Shown here in pieces: positions 1-5,684 of a stretch of 9,481 nt of DNA. The translations under genes and the position numbers were made by a program. Origin of the DNA: Verrucomicrobiales bacterium. Its GTDB lineage: Bacteria > Verrucomicrobiota > Verrucomicrobiia > Verrucomicrobiales > DEV007. The stretch lies in the NCBI GenBank assembly GCA_007123695.1, contig SLGN01000386.1:1-9481 (forward strand). Reading direction: 5' to 3'. Within the stretch, counting starts at the first letter, position 1. Each line of letters starts with the position of its first letter. The notes under the pieces were generated by a model that worked only from the letters and a program-made list of their open reading frames with translations, was not told the DNA's origin and did no database searches.

Positions 1-145
1 GAAGGCAAATGGGTCGAAAACGGTCGGGCCGATGCGAGGCTCGAAGAAGAATCTCGACTCTGCCCGATTCCCGCATAGGGTGCCCAATCCGTCGGTCGCT
101 GTCAAGGTTGCGCCCTTGGCGCAGACAAGGCATCCCGGCAACGAA
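1..145. other. Upstream flank of sixA-like gene, no gene assigned
   Basis: No gene can be assigned here. One plus-strand frame is open from the window edge to a TAG at 76-78 (25 codons). It could be the tail of an upstream gene, but it shows no recognisable motif. The plus frame of the phosphatase gene is also open upstream to about position 32, but that stretch encodes nothing resembling the family and lies before the conserved N-terminal strand. A short perfect palindrome (TGCGCC-CTT-GGCGCA) lies at 109-123, just upstream of the phosphatase start. No convincing promoter was seen. Confidence 0.4.
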
Positions 146-661
146 ATGAAAGAACTGCTGCTCATCCGCCACGGCAAGTCCGACTGGAACGACCCGGCCC
201 CGACCGACCACGACCGTCCGCTGAACGCCCGAGGGCGCCGCGATGCGCCGCGCATCGCCGAAGCCCTCGCGGAGAGGAAGGTCTCGCCCGGCCTCGTCGT
301 GGCGAGTACGGCGGTGCGCGCCGCCGACACGGCGCGGCGTGTCGCCGAGAGCCTTGGCTTTGCGCCTTCCGGCATCGTCCACCTGCCCGAGCTCTACCTC
401 GCCTCGCCCCGCACCATCCTGCGCGTCGTGCAAAACCTCGACGAGTCGGCCTCGACCGCCCTCGTGTTCGGGCACAATCCGGGGATGCACGAAGCCGCGA
501 ACCTTTTCGCGGGAGACGCGGAGATCGAGGAATTTCCCACCCTGGCCGTGGCCCGCATCCGCCTTTCGTCGGACCACTGGGGCTCGGCCGACTGGGGCGA
601 CGGAACGCTGCTCGAGCTGATTCTGCCCCGAAAACTGCCCGATGGACCGGGCGGAGAGTAG
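146..661 (+). CDS. SixA-like histidine phosphatase (phosphoglycerate mutase-like superfamily)
   Basis: The 171-residue product belongs to the histidine phosphatase superfamily and is closest to the SixA type, which removes phosphate from phosphohistidine on signalling or phosphotransfer proteins in the cytoplasm. The N-terminal strand ends in the RHG signature (R8, H9, G10), with H9 the expected phosphohistidine nucleophile. A conserved S-x-x-x-R-A-x-x-T segment holds R58, and a GHNPG motif carries the second catalytic histidine, H110. The length matches small SixA proteins, with no extra domain. I chose the ATG at 146 because the RHG strand should start within about ten residues; an in-frame upstream extension has no family similarity. 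No good Shine-Dalgarno is visible. The gene converges with the Dabb gene, only 12 bp separating the stop codons. The physiological substrate cannot be read from sequence; another small phosphomonoesterase activity is possible. Confidence 0.88.
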   Translation: MKELLLIRHGKSDWNDPAPTDHDRPLNARGRRDAPRIAEALAERKVSPGLVVASTAVRAADTARRVAESLGFAPSGIVHLPELYLASPRTILRVVQNLDESASTALVFGHNPGMHEAANLFAGDAEIEEFPTLAVARIRLSSDHWGSADWGDGTLLELILPRKLPDGPGGE

Positions 662-677
662 CCGACCTCCGGTCTAC
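658..677. terminator. Possible small hairpin shared by two convergent stops
   Basis: GACC (664-667), loop TCC and GGTC (671-674) form a 4-bp stem. GTA (658-660) and TAC (675-677) can extend it past a 3-nt bulge. The structure spans both convergent stop codons and could serve either strand, but there is no T-tract and the stem is short, so this is a weak call. Confidence 0.15.
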
Positions 678-1060
678 TTGGGCTTCTTCGCCGTGTAGTC
701 GAAGACGAAGACGTCGTCGAGGATCGGCTTCAGGATTTCGACGAAGGCCTCGTGGGCGGGATGGGGAAGATAGGTCTTGAGCCCCTCGACGTCGGCGAAG
801 GTGACGAAGAAGACGTGGGTGAATCCGCCGTCGAGCCCCTCGACGCTCTCGGAGGTACCCCATTCAATATCGACGATCGTGTCGATCTTCTCCTTCAGCA
901 GGAGAAACTCGTCCACGACCTTCTGGATTCCCTCCTCGGTGGCCGTTTCCGTGAACTTGAAGAAGACGGCGTGCCGGAAGGGGGCGTCGTCCGCGGAGGA
1001 GACGTTGGTGGAGAGCATCGAGACGAAAAGCAAGAGCGCCGGAAGAAGGAACTGTTTCAT
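674..1060 (-). CDS. Secreted Dabb-domain (stress-responsive A/B barrel) protein
   Basis: The 128-residue product has an N-terminal signal peptide (about residues 1-22: MKQ, a hydrophobic stretch, then a small-residue cleavage region near SSA) followed by one Dabb domain, a dimeric ferredoxin-like alpha/beta barrel. Family features are the first strand (HAVFFKF, residues 30-36), the GGFTHVFFVTF strand (78-88) and the LPHPAHEAF motif (98-106) leading to the C-terminal VFVFDY strand. Dabb proteins are usually small with poorly defined biochemical roles, some in stress or polyketide cyclisation, so no reaction is assigned. I chose the ATG at 1058-1060 because it gives a proper signal peptide. The frame stays open upstream to 1324, but that part reads through the inserted element and has no domain. 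Its likely co-transcribed neighbour is the glutaredoxin-like gene upstream, now separated by the insertion. Confidence 0.85.
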   Translation of the reverse strand: MKQFLLPALLLFVSMLSTNVSSADDAPFRHAVFFKFTETATEEGIQKVVDEFLLLKEKIDTIVDIEWGTSESVEGLDGGFTHVFFVTFADVEGLKTYLPHPAHEAFVEILKPILDDVFVFDYTAKKPK

Positions 1061-1148
1061 GCCCGGAACTTTCGCCACGGGAGCGCCCGGTGTCGAGGCG
1101 AAAAACGCCCCCGAATGCTTCCGTTGCGGGCGGCTGCCATCGGGTCCG

Positions 1149-1152
1149 CTAG
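1149..1152. repeat. Left target-site copy (CTAG) of inserted element
   Basis: CTAG immediately abuts the left terminal inverted repeat, and TTAG abuts the right one at 1373-1376. Three of four bases agree, and both fit a YTAR consensus, which is the target known for the IS5 group. One copy would have to have mutated if this is a true duplication. Confidence 0.4.
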
Positions 1153-1172
1153 GAGCCTGTTGAAAAACCCCG
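1153..1172 (+). repeat. Left terminal inverted repeat
   Basis: GAGCCTGTTGAAAAACCCCG, pairing with 1354-1372 on the opposite strand apart from one extra A in the A-run. Confidence 0.8.
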
Positions 1173-1295
1173 GAATGGCAAACTGCGAGCCGTGATTTCG
1201 TCTGGCAAGGCGCGAGGAAGGAGTGGCGCGGGCTCCACGACTGAGGAGCAACGAAGCCAGTCGGGAAAAGGACCGCAGCCCGAAGGGACCGCTCC

Positions 1296-1326
1296 CATTG
1301 CGTCGGCGAAGCCGCTGACGTCAATG
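1296..1326. repeat. Internal bulged hairpin of the element
   Basis: CATTG (1296-1300) pairs with CAATG (1322-1326), CGTC (1301-1304) with GACG (1317-1320) and GGC (1305-1307) with GCC (1311-1313), around a GAA loop. Bulges are 3 nt (1314-1316) and 1 nt (1321). This makes a 12-bp stem in either strand's RNA, so it could affect a transcript reading from the glutaredoxin-like gene towards the Dabb gene. Confidence 0.55.
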
Positions 1327-1353
1327 CTCCAAACCATCGAGGATTTTTCGTTT

Positions 1354-1372
1354 CGGGGTTTTCAACAGGCTC
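1354..1372 (-). repeat. Right terminal inverted repeat
   Basis: Read on the minus strand this is GAGCCTGTTGAAAACCCCG, identical to the left repeat except for four instead of five A residues. It ends one base before the stop codon of the glutaredoxin-like gene. Confidence 0.8.
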
Positions 1373-1376
1373 TTAG
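1373..1376. repeat. Right target-site copy (TTAG), contains a gene's stop codon
   Basis: TTAG directly follows the right terminal repeat. On the minus strand it reads CTAA, giving the last base of a proline codon plus the TAA stop of the glutaredoxin-like gene. The left copy on the minus strand reads CTAG and would equally supply a TAG stop. Confidence 0.4.
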
Positions 1377-1630
1377 GGCTCGATGCCGTGCTCCTTGAGG
1401 AAGGGCACGAGCTCCTCGACCCCGCAGTCGGCGAGGACGAGGTCGCCATGCACCACCGTAGGCGCCTTTCCCTGGCCGGAGAGGCGCCGCATCTCCTCGT
1501 AGAGGGCGGGCTCGGCGTAGACGTCGAGGGTGCGGAAGTGGTAGCCCGACCTCTCCAGCCAAGAGACCACCTGGATGCACCAGGGGCAGCCGGGCTTCAC
1601 ATAGACTTTCAGTTCTGGATCCTGCGACAT
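1373..1630 (-). CDS. Glutaredoxin-like thiol-disulfide protein
   Basis: The 85-residue product is a single thioredoxin-fold domain of glutaredoxin/NrdH size with no signal peptide, so it is expected in the cytoplasm. It would exchange thiols and disulfides with protein or low-molecular-weight partners. The active-site dithiol is CPWC (C15, C18), after a YVKPG strand. The cis-proline is P57 in KAPTVV, followed by the LVLADCGVEEL segment and a final helix ending EHGIEP. A third cysteine, C69, lies in that C-terminal segment. I chose the ATG at 1628-1630 because it starts a few residues before the first strand; the open frame upstream has no fold similarity. The TAA stop (1373-1375) sits in the target-site copy of the adjacent element. 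Reaction partners cannot be inferred. Confidence 0.85.
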   Translation of the reverse strand: MSQDPELKVYVKPGCPWCIQVVSWLERSGYHFRTLDVYAEPALYEEMRRLSGQGKAPTVVHGDLVLADCGVEELVPFLKEHGIEP

Positions 1631-1791
1631 GGCGGAACGCTCGGCGACCGGCTCCGGTTTGCAAGCGCCTTCCGGACCCGTCCGCCGCGACTGCGGGCGC
1701 GGCGAAGGATGGAGCCGATGCGCCCGTGACAAGGATGCCGGGAAATGCTTACCTTGAGGACGCTCGACTCCCGTCCCCCCAGCCTGCCGAC
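1631..1791. promoter_or_regulatory. Divergent intergenic region, likely holds two promoters
   Basis: This 161-bp spacer separates the divergent glutaredoxin-like and FG-GAP genes and should hold a promoter for each. A GTGACA box at 1726-1731 resembles a -35 on the plus strand, but the hexamer 17 bp downstream (TTACCT) is a poor -10. No operator or strong ribosome binding site was recognised for either gene. Confidence 0.3.
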
Positions 1792-2940
1792 ATGAGACTC
1801 CCCCGCCCCGCTTCCGCCCTCGCTCGTTTCGCGCTGCTTTTTCCCCTGATCGCCCCGGCCGCCGCAGCCGAGTGGAAAAAGCACGTCGTGACCGAAGCGG
1901 GCCGCAACATGACCGCCGTCGCCGCCGACTTCACCGGAGACGGACTCGTCGACGTCATCGCGAGCCTCCCCGGCCGGGTCGTCCTCTTCGTCGCTCCGGA
2001 CTGGCGCGAAGTGGTGCTGCACCGCCACGCCAACCCCAACGCCACCTGCATCCACAGCGAATGCTGGGACATCGACGGCGACGGGCACGTCGATTGGATC
2101 GGCAGCGAAGCCCGAGGCGGACCCTTCTGGCTCGAAAATCCGGGCGACGGCACCGGCGCATGGGCCGCGCGCACCATCGACAGCGACATCCGCGGCATCC
2201 ATTGCCTGCTCAAGGCCGACATCGACGGAAACGGGCGTTTCGAGGTCATCATCAACAATTTCGAGCCCGAGGGCGTCCTCGCCGACTCGATCGCATGGTT
2301 CCGCGTGCCCGAGAATCCGCGGCGCGCCGGGCATTGGGACCGCTTCGTCTTCGCCGACGGAGACGCCCGGGGCGGCAGCCACTACTTCGGATTCGGCGAC
2401 ATCGACGGCGACGGGCGCGGAGACATCGCCGCCGCCGCCAAGGGCGCCCCCTTCGAGGACGGCAACTGGTTCGCCTACTGGACCAACCCCGGCCCCGGCG
2501 CGGTCGAGGGCCCCTGGCCCAAGACGGTGGTGGCGGAGGACCAGACCGCCGCGACGAACATCCTCGTGGGCGACATCAACGGCGACGGGATCGCGGACCT
2601 GCTCGCCTCGCGCGGCCATGGCGAAGGCGTCCTCTGGTTCGAAGGCCCCGATTGGAAGCCCCACGAGATCGACCCCGAGATGCGTTCGCCCCACAGCCTG
2701 GTGCTCGCCGACCTCAACGGCAACGGCCACCTCGACGCCGCCACCTGCGGCTACGAGAGCAAGGTCGTGGCGGTCTACTGGAACGACGGGGCCGGCAACT
2801 TCACCAAGCAGGTCCTCGACGAAGACCAGGAATCCTACGATCTGCGTGCCGTGGACATGAACGGCAACGGGCGCCTCGACCTGCTCAACGCCGGTCGCGC
2901 CAGCGCCAACGTGGCCTGGTACGAAAACCCCGGCCCGTGA
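1792..2940 (+). CDS. Secreted FG-GAP/VCBS repeat seven-bladed beta-propeller protein
   Basis: The 382-residue product has a signal peptide (about residues 1-26, ending APAAAA before EWKKH) and seven evenly spaced FG-GAP/VCBS calcium-binding loops of the D-x-x-G-[DN]-G-x-x-[DE] type at residues 46, 93, 143, 203, 261, 307 and 355. Spacing is 46-60 residues. Seven repeats fit a closed seven-bladed propeller filling the whole mature protein. There is no C-terminal sorting domain, enzyme domain or transmembrane segment. Such proteins act outside the cytoplasmic membrane, often in adhesion or ligand binding, but the ligand is unknown here. I chose the ATG at 1792 over the in-frame GTG at 1726 because it places the signal peptide at the N-terminus. 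It converges with the alcohol dehydrogenase gene. Confidence 0.88.
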   Translation: MRLPRPASALARFALLFPLIAPAAAAEWKKHVVTEAGRNMTAVAADFTGDGLVDVIASLPGRVVLFVAPDWREVVLHRHANPNATCIHSECWDIDGDGHVDWIGSEARGGPFWLENPGDGTGAWAARTIDSDIRGIHCLLKADIDGNGRFEVIINNFEPEGVLADSIAWFRVPENPRRAGHWDRFVFADGDARGGSHYFGFGDIDGDGRGDIAAAAKGAPFEDGNWFAYWTNPGPGAVEGPWPKTVVAEDQTAATNILVGDINGDGIADLLASRGHGEGVLWFEGPDWKPHEIDPEMRSPHSLVLADLNGNGHLDAATCGYESKVVAVYWNDGAGNFTKQVLDEDQESYDLRAVDMNGNGRLDLLNAGRASANVAWYENPGP

Positions 2941-2987
2941 GCGCGGCGGGTCGCCTGTCGGGCATAGGGCACGGGCAAGGCAAAGCG

Positions 2988-3009
2988 GGGCGGCGGTCCC
3001 GGTCCGCCC
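2988..3009. terminator. Possible hairpin terminator between convergent genes
   Basis: GGGCGG (2988-2993) and CCGCCC (3004-3009) form a 6-bp GC stem around a 10-nt loop, in the 74-bp gap between the stops of the FG-GAP and dehydrogenase genes. Position favours a bidirectional terminator, but neither side has a real T-tract. Confidence 0.3.
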
Positions 3010-3014
3010 GTCGG

Positions 3015-4157
3015 TCAGGACGGGATTCCGGCTTGCGGGGCCGGGTCCTGCTGCGGCAGCACGAGGCTGCGCGCGACCTCGCCCCGCTCCAGCGCCGCGT
3101 AGGCCTCGTTGATCTGCGATAGCGGATAGGTGCGGGTGAGAAGCGAGTCGAGGTCGATGAGCCCCTGCCCGTGCAGGTCGATCAGGGTGAGGAGGTCGAG
3201 ACGGGGCCGGGTCGAGCCGTAGATCGAGCCCTTGAGGGTCTTCTCGGCGTAGACGAGGGCGTTGACGTCGATGCGGGCGCGCGCCGTGGGCGGCGCGATG
3301 CCGACGACGACGCAGACCCCGCCCTTGCGCGTCATGTCGTAGGCCTGCTCGATGGCTTCGGCGACACCGATGGCTTCGAAGGCGTGCTCGACGCCGCGCC
3401 CTCCGGTGATGTCCTTGACGGCGGCGACGGGGTCGTCTTCCGCCGCATTCACGAAATGGGTCGCGCCCATGCGGCGGGCGTAGTCGAGCTTCGAGGCGAC
3501 GCGGTCGACGGCGACGATGGTGGTGGCCCCGGCGAGGCGGGCGGTCTGGACGATGTTCAGGCCGATGCCGCCGCAGCCGACCACGGCGACGCTGCTGCCG
3601 GGGAGCACGCGGGTGGCGTGCATCACCGCGCCGTATCCGGTGATGACGCCGCAGCCGATCAGGGCGGCGTGCTCGAAGGAAACGGTGCGCGGGATCTTCA
3701 CCGCCGCCGCCTCGGGCATGGTGGAGCGCTGGGAAAAGGTCGATACGCCGGCGTAGTGCAGGATGGGCTCGCCCGAGGCGCTGCGGAAGCGGGTGAGCCC
3801 GTCGGGCATCAGACCGGTGAAGCGCATCGCGGTGCCGACGTCGCAGAGGGCGGGACGACCGCCGAGGCAGTATTCGCAGCGCCCGCAGGACATCCGCCAG
3901 ATCGGGATGACGTGGTCGCCCGGCTCGACGGAGCGGACGCCCGCGCCGATCTCCTCGACGACGCCGGCCCCTTCGTGGCCGAGGATGATGGGCGTGCGCA
4001 TGGCGAGATCGCCCTTCATCACGTGGAGGTCGCTGTGGCAGACCCCCGCCGCCTCCATGCGGACGGTGATCTCCCCCGGACCGGGCGGCAGGACTTCGAC
4101 GGTCTCGAGCCGGAGAGGTTCGCGGGGCTGGTGGAGTACGGCGGCGAGAGCTTCCAT
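3015..4157 (-). CDS. Zinc-dependent alcohol dehydrogenase (MDR superfamily)
   Basis: The 380-residue product is a medium-chain dehydrogenase that would oxidise an alcohol, or reduce an aldehyde, with a nicotinamide cofactor in the cytoplasm. Catalytic zinc ligands are C40 (GVCHSD), H61 in GHEGAGV and C169 (LIGCGV). The structural zinc lobe has four cysteines, C91, C94, C97 and C105. The Rossmann motif VVGCGGIG lies around 192-199, and the acidic D218 at the end of the next strand suggests NAD over NADP. The length is typical of class III-like and related long-chain MDR alcohol dehydrogenases; the exact substrate is unresolved. I chose the ATG at 4155-4157. The frame stays open far upstream, but only as an antisense-type shadow of the sulfatase gene. 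It starts 38 bp after the sulfatase stop, so co-transcription is likely. Confidence 0.9.
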   Translation of the reverse strand: MEALAAVLHQPREPLRLETVEVLPPGPGEITVRMEAAGVCHSDLHVMKGDLAMRTPIILGHEGAGVVEEIGAGVRSVEPGDHVIPIWRMSCGRCEYCLGGRPALCDVGTAMRFTGLMPDGLTRFRSASGEPILHYAGVSTFSQRSTMPEAAAVKIPRTVSFEHAALIGCGVITGYGAVMHATRVLPGSSVAVVGCGGIGLNIVQTARLAGATTIVAVDRVASKLDYARRMGATHFVNAAEDDPVAAVKDITGGRGVEHAFEAIGVAEAIEQAYDMTRKGGVCVVVGIAPPTARARIDVNALVYAEKTLKGSIYGSTRPRLDLLTLIDLHGQGLIDLDSLLTRTYPLSQINEAYAALERGEVARSLVLPQQDPAPQAGIPS

Positions 4158-4195
4158 GGGGCGGCGGGATTTCGCGGGGGGATCCGGGCGGCGGT

Positions 4196-5614
4196 TCAAT
4201 AGTCGCGGAAGGGTCCCCTCGGCTCGCTGGCGTCCATTTCGGCCCGCCACGCCTCGAACCGCTCGCGGACCATCGCCAGCACCTCGGGATATTGCTCGGA
4301 GAGGTCGCGCGTCTCCCCGATGTCCTGCGAGAGATCGAAAAGGCCGCTGCCCTTGGCCGCCTCGATCCATTTCCAATGCCCGACGCGGGCGGCCTTGTCG
4401 GAGCGCCTTTGCCAGAACATCTCCGTGCGCGGCGACGCTTCCTCGCCCCGCAGAACGGGGAGCATGTCGAAGCCGTCGAGCACCATTCCCTCGGGCGGCT
4501 CGGCGCCGCAGGCCGCGAGGACGGTGGGCAGGATCTCGAGCGAGGTGAGCAATCCGTCCACGACCGACCCGGCGGGAATCCGGCCCGGCCAGCGCATCAG
4601 GAAGGGGACGCGCAGCCCGCCTTCCCACATGGTGGACTTGGATCCGCGCAGGGGCTCGTTGCCGCCGTTGCCGCTGCCGCCGTTGTCGGAAAAGAACATC
4701 ACGATGGTCTCGTCGGCGACGCCGGCCTCCTCGAGCGCGTCGAGGACCTCCCCGATGACCGAGTCCATCCGGGTGACGGCCGCGTAGTAGCGTGCGAGCC
4801 GGGGATTGTCGATGATGCCGCGGTATTTCTCGATCTCCTCCTCCGGCGCCTGCACGCCGGGCTTTTCGCCGCCGTTGTCCTCGGCCAGGGTCGAGGCGCC
4901 GTGCGGGGCGTTGAAGGGCAGGTAGAGGAAGAAGGGACGCTGGCCGGCGTGCTCGCCGAGAAAGGAGAGGGCCTCGCGGCCGAAGACGTCGGTGATGTAG
5001 GTGCCCCGGTCCTCTTCGGTGCGCTCGTTGCCGCGGAAGAGCGACGGCACTCCGTATCGCTCGTGGGTGTAGTAGTCGATGCCGTTGTTTCCGAAGCCGT
5101 AGAAGAAGTCGAAGCCCCGCTGCAGCGGCAGGTAGCGCCGCGCCTGGCCCATGTCCCATTTCCCGACGATGCCGTTGACGTAGCCGACGGCGCGCAGATG
5201 GTCGCCGATGGTGGGCTCGGCGGGGTCGAGCCCGAGGATCATCTCGGGGGAGACGGCGTATTCGTCGGCGGTGTAGCGGTGGCCGTAGTTGACGAGGTCG
5301 TTGCGGACCATGTCGTAGAGGCCGTTGCGCTGGGGGTAGCGGCCCGTGAGCAGGCTGCCGCGCGAGGGCGTGCAGGCCGACCAGGTGACGTAGAAATTGG
5401 TGGCGCGCACGCCTTCCTCCGCGATCCGGTCGAGGTTGGGAGTGCGGATCGGCTTGTGGCCGAGGCAGCCGAGATCGGGCCAGCCCTGGTCGTCGCTGAC
5501 GATGATGAGGACGTTGGGCCGGTCGGCCCCGCGCAACGCCGAGGGAACGGTCGGCGCGAGCAACGAAAACAACAACAGAGCGAGGAGGCGGCAGGGTCGG
5601 ACGGGGATTGTCAT
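4196..5614 (-). CDS. Secreted S1-type (formylglycine) sulfatase
   Basis: The 472-residue product has a signal peptide (about 1-30, ending LRGA) followed by a type I sulfatase fold that hydrolyses sulfate esters in the periplasm or outside the cell. Metal ligands D41 and D42 lie in IIVSDDQGW. The signature CTPSR (C81, R85) marks C81 for conversion to formylglycine by a separate maturation enzyme not present here. Further expected residues are K152 (GKW), H238 (NAPHGA), D310-N311 (FSDNGG) and K326 (GSKSTMWEGG). The motif usually written GKWHLG reads GKWDMG here, with D154 replacing the customary histidine (codon 5153-5155). The C-terminal subdomain includes the usual WKWI and LFDLSQDIGETRDL stretches, so the protein looks complete. 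It starts 70 bp after the CHAT gene stop and is followed by the dehydrogenase. The substrate is unknown. Confidence 0.92.
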   Translation of the reverse strand: MTIPVRPCRLLALLLFSLLAPTVPSALRGADRPNVLIIVSDDQGWPDLGCLGHKPIRTPNLDRIAEEGVRATNFYVTWSACTPSRGSLLTGRYPQRNGLYDMVRNDLVNYGHRYTADEYAVSPEMILGLDPAEPTIGDHLRAVGYVNGIVGKWDMGQARRYLPLQRGFDFFYGFGNNGIDYYTHERYGVPSLFRGNERTEEDRGTYITDVFGREALSFLGEHAGQRPFFLYLPFNAPHGASTLAEDNGGEKPGVQAPEEEIEKYRGIIDNPRLARYYAAVTRMDSVIGEVLDALEEAGVADETIVMFFSDNGGSGNGGNEPLRGSKSTMWEGGLRVPFLMRWPGRIPAGSVVDGLLTSLEILPTVLAACGAEPPEGMVLDGFDMLPVLRGEEASPRTEMFWQRRSDKAARVGHWKWIEAAKGSGLFDLSQDIGETRDLSEQYPEVLAMVRERFEAWRAEMDASEPRGPFRDY

Positions 5615-5684
5615 GGGGGAACGCTTCCGAGGATGCCAGAACTTCGCGGCTTCGGCCAGCGGAAAGGGCCGCGCCCCGCGTCGG

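Larger units (their letters stand above)
1153..1372. mobile_element. 220-bp MITE-like non-autonomous insertion element
   Basis: The element is bounded by near-perfect terminal inverted repeats: GAGCCTGTTGAAAAACCCCG on the left (1153-1172) and its reverse complement lacking one A on the right (1354-1372). It holds no credible coding region, and open frames crossing it show no domain. Inside are an imperfect inverted repeat (CGTCTGGC at 1199-1206 against GCCAGTCG at 1256-1263, 7 of 8 matching) and a stronger bulged hairpin at 1296-1326. Size, terminal repeats, short flanking target copies and lack of a transposase together fit a miniature inverted-repeat element moved in trans. The transposase family is not shown by the sequence; the YTAR-like flanks hint at the IS5 group. 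It separates the glutaredoxin-like and Dabb genes. Confidence 0.75.

Noticed and set aside
1061..1324. N-terminal extension of the Dabb protein reading through the inserted element
   Set aside because: It would bury the signal peptide in the middle of the protein and its sequence is only element DNA in translation.
1609..2730. 373-codon minus-strand frame opposite the FG-GAP gene
   Set aside because: Its repeated valine/aspartate pattern mirrors the DxDGDG repeats read antisense; it has no independent domain and overlaps the glutaredoxin-like start.
1872..3122. 416-codon plus-strand frame overlapping the FG-GAP gene
   Set aside because: It is an arginine-rich alternate-frame reading of the FG-GAP coding region.
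4158..5159. Apparent 334-residue N-terminal extension of the alcohol dehydrogenase, suggesting a fusion
   Set aside because: The extension is an out-of-frame reading of the sulfatase gene, rich in Arg/Ala/Pro with no domain, and the dehydrogenase has a proper start at 4157.
5648..5657. GGC-TTCG-GCC tetraloop hairpin between the CHAT and sulfatase genes as a terminator
   Set aside because: The stem is only 3 bp with no T-tract, too weak to call and common by chance in GC-rich DNA.
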